From: Caballeronia sp. LZ062 | GTDB taxonomy: Bacteria; Pseudomonadota; Gammaproteobacteria; Burkholderiales; Burkholderiaceae | Length of the DNA: 64,000 nt | Direction: 5' to 3' | Assembly: GCF_031450785.1 (NCBI RefSeq) | Contig: NZ_JARTWB010000001.1 | Location: forward strand, 1,054,001-1,118,000 | Part shown: positions 1 to 10,573 of the stretch, in pieces | Layout of the letters: each line of letters opens with the position of its first letter | Numbering within the stretch: the stretch's first letter is position 1 | Notes under the pieces: model-generated | What the model saw: only the letters and a program-made list of their open reading frames with translations | What the model was told of the DNA's origin: nothing | Databases searched by the model: none | Translations under genes and position numbers: made by a program

Positions 1-2190
1 TCGCTCATCGGCGATACCGTCGACAATGTGCCCGGCGTCGAAAAGTGCGGACCCAAGACTGCGCTCAAGTGGCTCACGCAATACGAAACGCTCGATGGCA
101 TCGTCGCACACGCAGGCGAGATCAAAGGTGCGGTAGGAGACAATCTGCGCAAGGCTCTCGACTTCCTGCCGATGGCCAGAAAGCTCGTCACCGTGCACAC
201 GGAATGCGACCTCGCTTCGCAGATCGACTCCATCGAAGAGACGCTGCTAACGCGGCCCGAATCGCGCGACGAGCTGCGCGACGTCTTCCTGCGTCATGGC
301 TTCAAGACCTGGCTGCGCGAGATCGAAATCGCGGATGCCGTCGAAGGCCCGACCGATACGCCGCCCGCCGAAGTCACCGAGATCGTTCATCACTACGAGA
401 CCGTGCAGACGTGGGAACAATTCGATGCATGGCTCGCGCGCATCGAAGCCGCCGAGATCACGTCGTTCGACACCGAAACCACGTCGCTCGATCCGATGGT
501 CGCGCAGATCGTCGGCCTGTCCGTGGCGGTCGAAGCGGGGCATGCCGCGTACATTCCGGTGGCGCATCGCGGGCCGGACGCGCCCGTGCAGTTGCCGCGC
601 GATGAAGTGCTCGCAAAGCTCAAGCCGTGGCTCGAGAATGCGTCGAAGAAGAAGGTCGGCCAGCATCTCAAGTACGACGAGCAAGTGCTCGCGAATCACG
701 GCATCGAACTGAACGGCGTCGAGCACGACACGCTGCTCCAATCGTACGTGCTGGAGTCGCATCGTCCGCACGACATGGACAACCTCGCGTTGCGGCATCT
801 CGGCGTGAAGACCATCAAGTACGAAGACATCGCGGGCAAGGGCGCGGCGCAAATCGGCTTCGACGAAGTGGCGCTGGACAAGGCCGCCGAATACGCAGCG
901 GAGGACGCGGACGTCACGCTGCGCCTGCATCAGGCGCTTTATCCGCAGGTCGCGGAAGAGGAAGGCCTGCTGCGCGTGTACCGCGATATCGAGATGCCGA
1001 CCGCCCGCGTGCTGCGCAAGATGGAGCGCAACGGCGTGCTGATCGACCGCGAGAAGCTCGACGCGCAAAGCAACGAAATCGCCAAGCGCCTGATCGAACT
1101 ACAGGGGCAAGCCTACGAGCACGCTGGCGGCGAATTCAATCTAGGATCGCCGAAGCAGATCGGCCAGATCTTCTTCGAAAAGCTGCAATTGCCCGTCGTG
1201 AAAAAGACGCCGAGCGGCGCGCCTTCCACGGACGAAGAAGTGCTGCAAAAGCTGGCCGAAGACTATCCGCTGCCGAAGGTGCTGCTCGAACATCGCGCGC
1301 TCTCGAAGCTCAAGTCCACGTACACGGACAAGCTGCCGCGCATGGTCAATTCGGCCACGGGGCGCGTGCACACGAACTACGCGCAGGCCGTCGCGGTGAC
1401 GGGGCGCTTGTCGTCGAACGAACCGAATTTGCAAAACATCCCGGTGCGAACGGGCGAAGGCCGGCGCATTCGCGAGGCATTCATTGCGCCGCCGGGCAGC
1501 AAGATCGTGTCGGCGGATTATTCGCAGATCGAACTTCGCATCATGGCGCACATTTCGGGCGATGCATCGCTCATGCGCGCGTTCACGGAAGGCGAGGACG
1601 TGCACCGCGCGACCGCATCGGAAGTGTTCAGCGTGACGCCGCGCGAAGTGGACAACGATCAGCGGCGCATCGCGAAGGTCATCAACTTCGGCCTGATCTA
1701 CGGCATGAGTTCGTTCGGTCTCGCGTCGAATCTCGGGATCACGCGTGATGCGGCGAAGCTCTATATCGACCGCTATTTCGCACGCTATCCGGGCGTGGCC
1801 GCGTACATGGAAACCACGCGCGTCACGGCGAAGATGAACGGCTTCGTCGAGACCGTGTTCGGGCGGCGCCTGTGGCTGCCCGAGATCAATGGCGGCAGCG
1901 GTCCGCGCCGTCAGGCGGCCGAGCGCGCCGCGATCAACGCGCCGATGCAGGGCACCGCCGCCGACCTCATCAAGATGTCGATGATCGCCGTGCAGGACTG
2001 GATCGAAAAAGCGGGGATGCGCACGAAGATGATCATGCAGGTCCACGACGAACTCGTGCTCGAAGTGCCCGAAGAAGAACTGCCGGACGTGCGCAAGCGC
2101 CTGCCCGAACTGATGTGCGGCGTCGCCGAACTGAAGGTGCCGCTCGTGGCGGAAGTGGGCGTCGGCGACAACTGGGAGGAGGCGCACTGA
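1..2190 (+). CDS. polA: DNA polymerase I, 5' end outside window
   Basis: Partial gene: the reading frame is open from base 1, so the N-terminal part of the 5' nuclease domain is missing and 729 residues are visible. The first residues (GDTVDNVPGV) belong to the helix-hairpin-helix part of the 5' nuclease. A 3'-5' exonuclease domain follows with an intact DTETTSLD motif near visible residue 157, so proofreading is probably retained. The polymerase domain shows motif A (DYSQIELR, about residue 506), motif B (RRIAKVINFGLIYG) and motif C (QVHDELVLEV, about residue 680). It acts in Okazaki fragment maturation and repair synthesis. Base 28 is an internal GTG, not the start. Confidence 0.97.
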   Translation, partial: SLIGDTVDNVPGVEKCGPKTALKWLTQYETLDGIVAHAGEIKGAVGDNLRKALDFLPMARKLVTVHTECDLASQIDSIEETLLTRPESRDELRDVFLRHGFKTWLREIEIADAVEGPTDTPPAEVTEIVHHYETVQTWEQFDAWLARIEAAEITSFDTETTSLDPMVAQIVGLSVAVEAGHAAYIPVAHRGPDAPVQLPRDEVLAKLKPWLENASKKKVGQHLKYDEQVLANHGIELNGVEHDTLLQSYVLESHRPHDMDNLALRHLGVKTIKYEDIAGKGAAQIGFDEVALDKAAEYAAEDADVTLRLHQALYPQVAEEEGLLRVYRDIEMPTARVLRKMERNGVLIDREKLDAQSNEIAKRLIELQGQAYEHAGGEFNLGSPKQIGQIFFEKLQLPVVKKTPSGAPSTDEEVLQKLAEDYPLPKVLLEHRALSKLKSTYTDKLPRMVNSATGRVHTNYAQAVAVTGRLSSNEPNLQNIPVRTGEGRRIREAFIAPPGSKIVSADYSQIELRIMAHISGDASLMRAFTEGEDVHRATASEVFSVTPREVDNDQRRIAKVINFGLIYGMSSFGLASNLGITRDAAKLYIDRYFARYPGVAAYMETTRVTAKMNGFVETVFGRRLWLPEINGGSGPRRQAAERAAINAPMQGTAADLIKMSMIAVQDWIEKAGMRTKMIMQVHDELVLEVPEEELPDVRKRLPELMCGVAELKVPLVAEVGVGDNWEEAH

Positions 2191-2332
2191 GGCGCACGGA
2201 GAAGTCTGCGCCAAGAAAAATGCTGGACATGCGACGGCGGTGCTTGTGAACGCGGCGCCGCGTCACCCACAATGAGATAGCGAGGCGAGGGGACAACGCC
2301 GTCCATTTCTACAGGCATAGGGAGAGTTCTTC

Positions 2333-3718
2333 ATGCATCGCTTCATTATCGTCGGCGGCGGGGCCGGCGGTCTCGAACTCGCGACGCGTCTCGGCGACCG
2401 CTTCGGCTCCGGCGAAGGCAAGGCAGACGCGAAGACGAACGCCAAAGCGCCGCGCGCGCAGATCACACTCGTCGACCGCAATCCGACGCACATCTGGAAG
2501 CCGCTCTTGCACGAAGTCGCGGCGGGCAGCATGGACCCGTTCACGCAGGAACTCGAATACGCGGCGCAGGCGCTGTGGCACGGCTTCGAGTTTCAGCAAG
2601 GCGAGCTGATCGGCCTCGACCGCGCGGCGAAGCGCATTAAGATCGGCGCGCTGCGCGACGACGAAGCCGGCGAGCTGTTGCCCGAGCGCGAGCTGGAATA
2701 CGACACGCTCGTGATCGCCATTGGCAGTACGACGCACTTCTTCGGCGTCGAGGGTGCGCAGCAGTATTCCATTGCGCTCGATACGGTCGGTCAGGCCGAG
2801 CTTTTTCGCAAACGGCTGATCGCCGCGTGCATGCGTGCCGAGCACGTCGTGCCCGAACTGGCCGTTGCAGGCGCAGCAGACGCGCAAGAGCCGGTAATCG
2901 TGGAAGCCGCGCCGCGCATTCAAATTGCGATTGTCGGCGCGGGCGCGACGGGCGTCGAACTCTCGGCGGAACTGCGCAATACGGCGCAAGTGCTGTCGGC
3001 ATACGGCCTGCACAAGCTCGATCCGAAGAACGACATTGGCATCGTGCTGATCGAAGCGGGGCCGCGCATTCTGCCGGCGCTGCAGGAGCGCGTATCGACC
3101 GCGACGGCCGAGCTGCTCACGAAGCTCGGCGTGAAGCTGATGACGGGCGAGACCGTGGCGCAAGTCTCGCGTGACACCATCCGCACGGCGAGCGGCAAGA
3201 TCATCCGCGCGGACCTGACGGTGTGGGCGGCGGGCATCAAGGCGCCTGCCGTGCTCGGCCAACTCGACGGTTTGCCGACGAATCGTCTCGGCCAGCTCAT
3301 CGTGCGCCGCACGCTGCAAACCGAAATCGACGACAACGTCTTCGCGCTCGGCGATTGCGCGGCCTGTCCGTGGCCCGGCAACGAACGCAATGTGCCGCCG
3401 CGCGCGCAGGCGGCGCATCAGCAGGCGAGCTTTCTCTTCAAGGCGTTCGCGCGGCGCATGGACGGCAAGCCGCTGCCCGAATACACCTATCGCGATTTCG
3501 GCTCGCTCGTGTCGCTCGGGCATTACAGCGCGGTCGGCAATCTGATGGGCGGGTTGATCGGCGGCAACATGCTGATCGAAGGGCTCTTCGCGCGCTTCAT
3601 GTACATGTCGCTGTACCGGCTGCACGTCGCGGCGCTGCATGGCTACGCGCGCATGGTGCTCGATACCTTCGCGCACTGGCTGCGCAGGTCTACCGCGCCT
3701 CGCGTGAAGCTGCACTGA
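2333..3718 (+). CDS. ndh: Type II NADH dehydrogenase (NDH-2 family)
   Basis: 461-residue FAD-dependent NAD(P)H:quinone oxidoreductase. An N-terminal FAD dinucleotide fold (IIVGGGAGGLELATRLG) opens the protein and a second nucleotide fold (IAIVGAGATGVELSAEL, about residue 200) binds NADH. The C-terminal FAD motif VFALGDCAAC is present. The last part is hydrophobic and basic, as expected for the peripheral membrane anchor of NDH-2, which passes electrons from NADH to quinone without pumping protons. A GGGAGAG ribosome site lies just before the ATG. It stands alone, 142 bases after polA. A related quinone reductase is possible. Confidence 0.88.
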   Translation: MHRFIIVGGGAGGLELATRLGDRFGSGEGKADAKTNAKAPRAQITLVDRNPTHIWKPLLHEVAAGSMDPFTQELEYAAQALWHGFEFQQGELIGLDRAAKRIKIGALRDDEAGELLPERELEYDTLVIAIGSTTHFFGVEGAQQYSIALDTVGQAELFRKRLIAACMRAEHVVPELAVAGAADAQEPVIVEAAPRIQIAIVGAGATGVELSAELRNTAQVLSAYGLHKLDPKNDIGIVLIEAGPRILPALQERVSTATAELLTKLGVKLMTGETVAQVSRDTIRTASGKIIRADLTVWAAGIKAPAVLGQLDGLPTNRLGQLIVRRTLQTEIDDNVFALGDCAACPWPGNERNVPPRAQAAHQQASFLFKAFARRMDGKPLPEYTYRDFGSLVSLGHYSAVGNLMGGLIGGNMLIEGLFARFMYMSLYRLHVAALHGYARMVLDTFAHWLRRSTAPRVKLH

Positions 3719-3939
3719 CCGCTTAAGCGCTTGCGGAACAAAGCTGTTTAGAATGGGCGGCACGCGCGGTGTCGTGCGCGCCCGGGCGATGCGACTTGCC
3801 GCCCGAGTCTGGTCGTGTAGCGCCGCGCTGCGACGTTCCAGCGCGGTTTCCGGTTCAGCGCCATCGGTGCGGCTGCGGCTCGACGACGCGAGCGCGCGCA
3901 TCGGCGGCGCCTTGGCGGCGCTTGCCGCAGGAGCTTCGT

Positions 3940-4815
3940 ATGCTGACACCCGAAGTCGACAGCCTCATCCCGCACATTCCCTTCAACCGGCGTACGTTCA
4001 TCAAGGCCGCTTTCGGCACGGGCTTCGCGGCCGCGGTGCTGCCCGTCTCCGCCCAGACCATTCATACCGATTCCGACGGCCTCGAAGCCGGCGCTGTCGG
4101 CGTGCGCGGCGCGGACGGCACGCTCGTGCCTGCATATCGTGCGCAGCCGTTGGGCAAGACGCATCTGCCGGTCATCATCGTGGTCCACGAGATTTTCGGC
4201 GTGCACGAGCATATCGCCGATGTGTGCCGTCGCTTCGCAAAGCTCGGCTATCTGGCTATCGCGCCGGATCTTTACACGCGGCAAGGCGATGCCTCTGTGT
4301 ATCCGTCGATTCAGCAACTCAACGATCAACTCGTCTCGAAGGTGCCGGACTCGCAGGTAATTTCCGATATCGACGAGACCGTGAAATGGGCCGGCGAGCA
4401 TGGCGGCGATGTGAAGCGGCTCGGCATCACCGGCTTCTGCTGGGGCGGGCGCATTGCGTGGCTGTACGCCGAGCACAATCCGCGCGTGAAGGCGGCGGTG
4501 GCGTGGTACGGGCGACTCACCGGGAACAAGACGGCGAATTCGCCGAGCAATCCCATCGACAACGCCGCCGAGTTGAAAGTGCCCGTGCTCGGCCTGTATG
4601 GGCGGCAGGATCCGAGCATCCCGCAGGACACCATCGAGCAGATGAAGCAGGCTATCGCGAATGGGCCGCCGAGCGCGCGCGGCTCGCAGTTCGTGGTCTA
4701 CGACGACGCGCCGCACGCATTTTTCGCGGATTATCGGCCGAGCTACCGCAAGGCGGACGCCGAGGACGGCTGGAAGCGCGCGCTCGCGTGGTTCAGCGAG
4801 CACGGCGTCAAGTAA
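3940..4815 (+). CDS. Tat-exported dienelactone hydrolase family protein
   Basis: 291-residue alpha/beta hydrolase of the dienelactone hydrolase family. The nucleophile is cysteine in GFCWGG, as in carboxymethylenebutenolidase, and a C-terminal DDAPHAF segment supplies the histidine. The N-terminus carries NRRTFIKAAFGTGFAAAVLPVSA, a twin-arginine signal, so the protein is probably folded and exported to the periplasm. The start was chosen at the ATG preceded by AGGAG. The frame stays open further upstream, but without a ribosome site and with composition unlike a protein. The substrate is unknown. It converges on the sulfurtransferase gene with 7 bases between them. Confidence 0.85.
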   Translation: MLTPEVDSLIPHIPFNRRTFIKAAFGTGFAAAVLPVSAQTIHTDSDGLEAGAVGVRGADGTLVPAYRAQPLGKTHLPVIIVVHEIFGVHEHIADVCRRFAKLGYLAIAPDLYTRQGDASVYPSIQQLNDQLVSKVPDSQVISDIDETVKWAGEHGGDVKRLGITGFCWGGRIAWLYAEHNPRVKAAVAWYGRLTGNKTANSPSNPIDNAAELKVPVLGLYGRQDPSIPQDTIEQMKQAIANGPPSARGSQFVVYDDAPHAFFADYRPSYRKADAEDGWKRALAWFSEHGVK

Positions 4816-4822
4816 GAAGGCG

Positions 4823-5692
4823 TCACGGATTCGCGCCGGTCGCGACGGGGCGGCCCGGATCGGCGCTCCATTCGCTCCATGAGCCGGGATACAGCGCCGC
4901 GCCGTGCAGCCCGGCTATTTCCATGGCGAGCGCGTTGTGGCACGCCGTCACGCCCGATCCGCACTGCAAGACCACGCGATCCGCCGGCGTCCCGCCGATC
5001 AGCGATTCGAACGCTTCGCGCAGTTCGTGCGCGGTCTTGAAGCGGCCTTCCTGCGTCAGATTGTTCTTGAAGAAGTGATTCAGCGCGCCGGGAATATGGC
5101 CGCCGACCGGATCGATGGTTTCGTTCTCGCCGCGATAACGATCGGTGGCGCGCGCATCGATCAACAGATGATCGCGTGTGCCGATGCTGCGCTCGATCGC
5201 TCGCGCATCGACGGTGACTTGAAGCGGCTGGCCGGCCTTGAAGGTACCCGGCGTCTTCGGCGGCACGGCTGTGTTGAGCGGCTTGCCCGCTGCTTCCCAC
5301 GCCTGCAGACCGCCATCGAGCAAGGCGACGGAATCATGCCCGAGCCAGCGCAAGAGCCACCAGAGACGCGCGGCGTACATGCCGCCCTGCGCGTCGTAGG
5401 CGACGACCTGCTGACCTTCATTCAAGCCGAAGCTGGCGAGCTTCTCGACGAGCGCCGCGCGCTCCGGCAACGGATGCCGGCCGTTCGTGCCGGTCTTAAT
5501 ACCGGAGAGGTCGCGGTCCAGATGCAGGTAATGCGCGCCGGGGATGTGCCCAGCGGCGTAGGCGGTCTCGCCCGCTTCCGGGGCAGCGAGATCGAACCGG
5601 CAGTCGAAGACGAGCACGCTGCCGGGCGCGTCGGCGAGCCGATCGGCGAGATTGGCCGCGGAAATGAGCGTGGTGTAGTGAGTGTGCGGCAT
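4823..5692 (-). CDS. sseA: 3-mercaptopyruvate/thiosulfate sulfurtransferase
   Basis: 289-residue tandem rhodanese protein. The N-terminal domain is inactive and contains the GHIPGAHYLHLD motif; the C-terminal domain has a second GHIPGA and the active-site loop CGSGVTAC. That loop is typical of 3-mercaptopyruvate sulfurtransferase, while thiosulfate-preferring rhodaneses usually have CRxGxT. It transfers sulfur from mercaptopyruvate to an acceptor such as thioredoxin or cyanide, in the cytoplasm. The start is the ATG at MPHTHYTTLIS; a few in-frame upstream codons are less likely. The upstream gene on the same strand is the Rieske oxygenase, about 100 bases away. Confidence 0.88.
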   Translation of the reverse strand: MPHTHYTTLISAANLADRLADAPGSVLVFDCRFDLAAPEAGETAYAAGHIPGAHYLHLDRDLSGIKTGTNGRHPLPERAALVEKLASFGLNEGQQVVAYDAQGGMYAARLWWLLRWLGHDSVALLDGGLQAWEAAGKPLNTAVPPKTPGTFKAGQPLQVTVDARAIERSIGTRDHLLIDARATDRYRGENETIDPVGGHIPGALNHFFKNNLTQEGRFKTAHELREAFESLIGGTPADRVVLQCGSGVTACHNALAMEIAGLHGAALYPGSWSEWSADPGRPVATGANP

Positions 5693-5795
5693 GGCGGCTC
5701 CTGATGTCTTCGGCACGGACTTCGAAGTGAACGAACGCCTAGTGTAAACAAGAAAACGGGCCCGAAATCCCGTCTTCTTTCATATGGCGCTGCGC

Positions 5796-6902
5796 TCAGA
5801 TGGTGCCGAGCTGATGCCGCAGGAACTCGTGGAAGTGCTGCATGCCGGATTCCATCGGGCTTTGATACGGCCCGACCTGATTTTCGCCGCGCGACATGAG
5901 CGCGCGACGGCCGGCGTCCATGCGCTCGGCGATTTCGTCGTCCTCGCGCGCCGTTTCCATGTACGCCGCGCGTTCGGCCTCGATGAATTCGCGTTCGAAG
6001 AGCGCGATTTCTTCGGGGTAATAGAACTCGACGATGTTCGTGGTCTTCTGTGTGCCGCGCGGAATGAGCCACGACACGACGAGCACGTGCGGATACCACT
6101 CGATCATGAGACCGGGGTAGTACACCATCCAGATGGCGCCGAACTCCGGCGGCGCGCCGTTGCGAAAGCGCAGCACCTCGTCGTGCCACTTGCGATACGT
6201 CGGGCTGCCGGGCTTTTCCAGATTCTTGTGGACGCCCACCGTCTGCACGCTGTACCAGTCGCCGAATTCCCACTCCAGGTTGTCGCACGACACGAAACTG
6301 CCGAGGCCCGGATGGAAAGGCGCGACGTGGTAGTCCTCCAGATAGACCTCGATGAAGGTCTTCCAGTTGTAGTTGCACTCGTGGACTTCGACGTGATCGA
6401 ACATGAAGCCCGAGAAATCGAAGTGACGCGCCGTGCCGAGCTTGGCGAGATCGGCCGCGACGTTGCGGCCCTGCGCTTCGAAGAGCAGCCCTTGCCAGTT
6501 CTGCAGCGGCGTGGCGCCCAGATTCAGGCACGGTTTGTCCGCGAAATGCGGCGCGCCCAGTAACTGACCGCTCAGATCGTACGTCCAGCGATGCAGCGGG
6601 CAGACGATGTTGTCCGCGCTGCCGCGCCCGTTCAGCATGATCGCCTGACGGTGACGGCACACGTTCGACAGCAGCTCGATGTCGTTTTGCTGGTTGCGGA
6701 CGAGCACGCGCCCTTCGCCCTCGCCCGGAAGCGCGAAATAGTTCCCCGCTTCGGGGACCATGAGTTCGTGCCCGATATAGCGTGGACCTTGCTTGAAAAG
6801 TATGTCGAGTTCGCGCGTAAGAAGCGCTTCGTCAAAGTAAGCCGTGACTGGCAGTTGACTATGAACAGCCTTCAACTGCAATGCATTGCTCAGATTGGAC
6901 AT
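5796..6902 (-). CDS. Rieske aromatic-ring-hydroxylating oxygenase, alpha-subunit type
   Basis: 368-residue two-domain oxygenase. The Rieske [2Fe-2S] ligands are visible as CRHRQ followed by CPLHRW, about residues 80-105. The mononuclear iron site is visible as EDYHVAPFHPG, with the usual two histidines and the bridging acidic residue. It must receive electrons from a ferredoxin/reductase, and none is encoded nearby. The natural substrate cannot be read from sequence; some proteins of this class demethylate or oxidise quaternary amines. The start is MSNLSNALQ. A weak hairpin with a T-rich tail (about 5755-5785) lies after the stop on this strand. Confidence 0.85.
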   Translation of the reverse strand: MSNLSNALQLKAVHSQLPVTAYFDEALLTRELDILFKQGPRYIGHELMVPEAGNYFALPGEGEGRVLVRNQQNDIELLSNVCRHRQAIMLNGRGSADNIVCPLHRWTYDLSGQLLGAPHFADKPCLNLGATPLQNWQGLLFEAQGRNVAADLAKLGTARHFDFSGFMFDHVEVHECNYNWKTFIEVYLEDYHVAPFHPGLGSFVSCDNLEWEFGDWYSVQTVGVHKNLEKPGSPTYRKWHDEVLRFRNGAPPEFGAIWMVYYPGLMIEWYPHVLVVSWLIPRGTQKTTNIVEFYYPEEIALFEREFIEAERAAYMETAREDDEIAERMDAGRRALMSRGENQVGPYQSPMESGMQHFHEFLRHQLGTI

Positions 6903-7222
6903 TCCCACTCCCGATGAAGACGTGAAAGCAGTGAACAACCCAACCATCGAAGATTCGATTTAGGGAGCCCGCGATTATACCGAAATCCGCCTCGCTGGGG
7001 CGCATAAGGTCTTGATTTGGGTATAAATTGTCGTCAGAGTTCCGACAAAAGCGCATTTCGCAGACATTGCGCAAGCCCCGTTCCCCGTGCTTTCGCCGCC
7101 GCAGCGCATAGCTGGGGACGGCGCGCGCCGATGCAGCACGCGCACGGGATGCGGGTCGAAAAATTAGCTTTTGCCGTAGAATGTGCGACTTGGTTCCAAT
7201 TTTCACCGCACATCCACGATTC

Positions 7223-7540
7223 ATGGCGAAGACCGCAGAAGACGCAACAAGCGAAGAAGCCCGCGCCGATGCGCCGGGCGCGGACGCCTCGCCGCCTCCG
7301 CAGAATTACGAAGCGGCGCTGGCCGAACTCGAATCGCTCGTCGCGCGCATGGAAGAGGGCGCGCTCAGCCTCGAGGAATCGCTTGCGGCGTACCGCCGAG
7401 GGGCGGCGCTTGTAGGCTTTTGCCAACAGCAGCTCGAAAAAGTCGAGCAGCAGGTGCGCGTGCTCGACGGCGAGACGCTCAAACCGCTGCCTGGCGACGT
7501 TCAGCGCGCGACGAACGACAACGGGGACGACGACCTATGA
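7223..7540 (+). CDS. xseB: Exodeoxyribonuclease VII small subunit
   Basis: 105 residues. The core YEAALAELESLVARMEEGALSLEESLAAYRRG is the XseB helical-hairpin family signature and is followed by the usual coiled-coil tail. XseB binds XseA to form exonuclease VII, which degrades single-stranded DNA. The N-terminus has about 30 extra low-complexity residues rich in Ala, Glu, Asp and Pro. The start was set at MAKTAED because residues upstream do not look like this family. Its TGA stop overlaps the ispA ATG (ATGA), so the two are translationally coupled, as in many proteobacteria. Confidence 0.93.
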   Translation: MAKTAEDATSEEARADAPGADASPPPQNYEAALAELESLVARMEEGALSLEESLAAYRRGAALVGFCQQQLEKVEQQVRVLDGETLKPLPGDVQRATNDNGDDDL

Positions 7541-8424
7541 CTTTCGAACAATGGATGCGCGGCACGCTCGACCGCGTCGAAACCGCGCTCGAGCACTATC
7601 TTCCCGGCACGGACATCGCGCCGGCGCGTCTGCACGAAGCCATGCGCTATGCCGTGCTCGGCGGCGGCAAGCGCGTGCGTCCGCTTTTGGTTCACGCGGC
7701 CGGCGAACTCACGGGCGCGCGGCCGCAGGCCGTCGAAGCCGCGAGCGCCGCGCTGGAAATGATCCACGTCTATTCGCTCGTGCACGACGACATGCCCGCG
7801 ATGGACGACGACGCCCTGCGTCGCGGCAAGCCCACGGTACACATTCAATATGACGAAGCGACGGCGCTGCTCGTCGGCGACGCGCTTCAGTCGCAGGCGT
7901 TCATTGCGCTGACGGCAGAGGGCAATGGTCTGTCGGATCGCCAGCAGGCTGCGCTCGTGCGCGAACTGGCGGTCGCGAGCGGCTCGGTCGGCATGGCCGG
8001 CGGGCAGGCCATCGACCTCGAAAGCGTCGGGCGCAAGCTGTCGCGGCCCGAACTGGAAACCATGCATCGCAAGAAGACGGGCGCGCTGTTGCGCGCGTCG
8101 GTGCGCATGGGCGCGCTTGCAGGCGACGAGCTGGGCGCGGACGTGCTCGCCGCGCTCGATCAATACGCCGCCGCCGTCGGGCTCGCGTTTCAGGTCGTCG
8201 ACGACATCCTCGATGTCACGGCGGACTCCGCGACGCTCGGCAAAACCGCCGGGAAGGACGCGCAGCACGACAAGCCGACCTACGTGTCGATCATCGGTCT
8301 CGATGCGTCGCGCGAACTCGCGGCACAGCTTGGCCGCGACGCGCACGCCGCCATCCAGCCGTTCGGCGCGCGCGCCCAGCGCCTCGCCGAACTCGCCGAC
8401 CTGGTCGTGAACCGGGCGCACTAA
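7537..8424 (+). CDS. ispA: Polyprenyl synthetase, probable farnesyl diphosphate synthase
   Basis: 295 residues. It condenses dimethylallyl and geranyl diphosphate with isopentenyl diphosphate to give farnesyl diphosphate. The first aspartate-rich motif is [10 protein letters not shown] (near residue 86), with the two-residue insertion typical of bacterial FPP synthases, and the second is [13 protein letters not shown] binds the substrate diphosphate. It lies between xseB and dxs in one operon, the conserved order for isoprenoid precursor supply. The ATG overlaps the xseB stop. Product chain length is assigned by family, not shown directly. Confidence 0.95.
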   Translation: MTFEQWMRGTLDRVETALEHYLPGTDIAPARLHEAMRYAVLGGGKRVRPLLVHAAGELTGARPQAVEAASAALEMIHVYSLVHDDMPAMDDDALRRGKPTVHIQYDEATALLVGDALQSQAFIALTAEGNGLSDRQQAALVRELAVASGSVGMAGGQAIDLESVGRKLSRPELETMHRKKTGALLRASVRMGALAGDELGADVLAALDQYAAAVGLAFQVVDDILDVTADSATLGKTAGKDAQHDKPTYVSIIGLDASRELAAQLGRDAHAAIQPFGARAQRLAELADLVVNRAH

Positions 8425-8513
8425 TTGTTGAACGCGTGACGAAGCCCACGGCGCGAAAGGTCAAAGTCAATCGTGCCGAACGAATCACGCCAGTTTTCCT
8501 AAATGGGACGACG

Positions 8514-10424
8514 ATGTACGACTTGCTGAAAACAATCGACGATCCGGCCGATCTGCGTGCCCTCGATCGACGCCAACTGCAGCCGCTTGCCGACGAACTG
8601 CGGGCCTACGTGCTCGACAGCGTGTCGCAGACGGGCGGCCATCTGTCGTCCAACCTCGGCACGGTCGAGCTGACGATCGCGCTGCATTATGTGTTCGATA
8701 CGCCGAACGACCGCATCGTCTGGGACGTCGGTCATCAGACGTATCCGCATAAGATCCTGACCGGACGCCGCGACCGGATGCCGACGCTGCGCCAGCTGAA
8801 CGGCATATCGGGCTTTCCGCGCCGTAGCGAATCCGAATACGACACCTTCGGCACTGCGCATTCGAGCACGTCGATTTCGGCCGCGCTCGGCATGGCCGTC
8901 GCGAACAAGCTGCAAGGCGACAACCGCTATTCCATCGCCGTGATCGGCGACGGCGCGATGACTGCCGGCATGGCGTTCGAGGCAATGAACAACGCGGGCG
9001 TTGCCGACGACGTGCCGCTGCTTGTCATCCTCAACGACAATGACATGTCGATTTCGCCGCCGGTCGGCGCGCTGAACCGCCATCTCGCGCGTCTGATGTC
9101 GGGCCGCTTCTATGCCGCCGCGCGCGCAGGCGTGGAGCGCGTGCTGCGCGCCGCGCCGCCGGTGCTCGACCTCGCGCGCAAACTCGAAGAGCACGCGAAG
9201 GGCATGATCGTGCCGGCCACGCTTTTCGAAGAGTTCGGCTTCAACTACATCGGCCCGATCGACGGGCACGATCTCGATTCGCTCATTCCGACGCTGCAGA
9301 ACATCAAGGAACTGCGCGGCCCGCAATTCCTGCACGTCGTCACGAAGAAAGGTCAGGGCTATAAGCTCGCGGAAGCCGACCCCGTGCTCTATCACGGTCC
9401 CGGCAAGTTCAATCCGGCCGAAGGCATCAAGCCCTCGACCGCACCGTCGAAGAAAACCTACACGCAGGTTTTCGGCGAATGGCTCTGCGACGCCGCCGCG
9501 CAGGATTCGCGCGTGGTCGGCATCACGCCGGCCATGCGCGAAGGCTCGGGCATGGTCGAGTTCGAGAAGCGCTTCCCGGACCGTTACTTCGATGTCGGCA
9601 TCGCCGAGCAGCACGCCGTCACGTTCGCGGGCGGGCTGGCTGCGGACGGCATGAAGCCGGTCGTCGCTATCTATTCGACATTCCTGCAACGCGCCTACGA
9701 CCAGTTGATTCACGACGTCGCGTTGCAGAATCTGCCGGTCGTTTTTGCAATCGACCGCGCGGGTCTCGTGGGCGCGGACGGCGCGACGCACGCGGGCAAT
9801 TACGACCTCGCGTTCCTGCGCTGCATCCCGAACATGACGGTGATGGCCGCCTCCGACGAGAACGAATGCCGCCAGATGCTCTACACGGCGCTTCAGCAGC
9901 CGAACCCGACGGCCGTGCGCTATCCGCGCGGCGCGGGCGCGGGCGTCGCGACCGTCAAGCAGATGACTGCGATTCCGCTCGGCAAGGGCGAAATCCGCCG
10001 TCAGTCGTCACAGAAGATGGGTTCCGGCAAGCGCATCGCAATTCTGGCGTTCGGCACGATGGTCGCGCCGTCGCTGGCCGCAGCCGAAGAACTCGACGCG
10101 ACCGTCGCGAACATGCGTTTCGTGAAGCCCGTCGACGCAGATTTGCTGCGCGAACTCGCCGCGACACACGACGCGCTCGTGACCGTCGAAGAAGGCACGA
10201 TCATGGGCGGCGCGGGTTCCGCGTGCGTCGAGGCGCTGCTCGCGAGCGGCGTCGTCAAGCCGGTGCTGCAGCTCGGCTTGCCGGACGTGTTCATCGACCA
10301 CGGCGATCCTGCCAAGCTGCTCGCGAGCGTCGGGCTCGATGCAGCCGGCATCGCGCGCTCCATTCGCGAGCGCTTCCTGTCCGCCGTCGAAGCGGCGGAC
10401 AAGCTGACCAAACGCGTCGCCTGA
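8514..10424 (+). CDS. dxs: 1-deoxy-D-xylulose-5-phosphate synthase
   Basis: 636 residues, close to the family's usual 620-640. It condenses pyruvate and glyceraldehyde-3-phosphate, the first step of the MEP isoprenoid pathway. TPP-binding residues are visible in the [18 protein letters not shown] region, and conserved blocks include [20 protein letters not shown] and [13 protein letters not shown]. The pyrimidine-domain glutamate lies in the last of these. The start at [11 protein letters not shown] matches the family; an in-frame ATG 26 codons upstream is unlikely. It follows ispA by 89 bases and ends before a strong terminator. Confidence 0.97.
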   Translation: MYDLLKTIDDPADLRALDRRQLQPLADELRAYVLDSVSQTGGHLSSNLGTVELTIALHYVFDTPNDRIVWDVGHQTYPHKILTGRRDRMPTLRQLNGISGFPRRSESEYDTFGTAHSSTSISAALGMAVANKLQGDNRYSIAVIGDGAMTAGMAFEAMNNAGVADDVPLLVILNDNDMSISPPVGALNRHLARLMSGRFYAAARAGVERVLRAAPPVLDLARKLEEHAKGMIVPATLFEEFGFNYIGPIDGHDLDSLIPTLQNIKELRGPQFLHVVTKKGQGYKLAEADPVLYHGPGKFNPAEGIKPSTAPSKKTYTQVFGEWLCDAAAQDSRVVGITPAMREGSGMVEFEKRFPDRYFDVGIAEQHAVTFAGGLAADGMKPVVAIYSTFLQRAYDQLIHDVALQNLPVVFAIDRAGLVGADGATHAGNYDLAFLRCIPNMTVMAASDENECRQMLYTALQQPNPTAVRYPRGAGAGVATVKQMTAIPLGKGEIRRQSSQKMGSGKRIAILAFGTMVAPSLAAAEELDATVANMRFVKPVDADLLRELAATHDALVTVEEGTIMGGAGSACVEALLASGVVKPVLQLGLPDVFIDHGDPAKLLASVGLDAAGIARSIRERFLSAVEAADKLTKRVA

Positions 10425-10486
10425 CGCGGAATCGGCCACGGGCGCTCGGGGCGCGCCGTTCATCGGCCATTGGCTGACAATTGATT

Positions 10487-10526
10487 CGCATACGGCGCGG
10501 GCCGAGTCCCGCGCCGTATGCGTTTT
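10487..10526 (+). terminator. Rho-independent terminator after dxs
   Basis: Perfect inverted repeat CGCATACGGCGCGGG / CCCGCGCCGTATGCG with a short loop (CCGAG or similar), followed by TTTT. It ends the xseB-ispA-dxs operon and separates it from folE2. Confidence 0.88.
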
Positions 10527-10573
10527 ATCGTGCAGCGCCGCGCCCGAGCGCCGGTGCAAAAAGGACATAACAA

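Noticed and set aside
2309..3949. 546-codon frame antisense to ndh
   Set aside because: Shadow of ndh; no family features or ribosome site.
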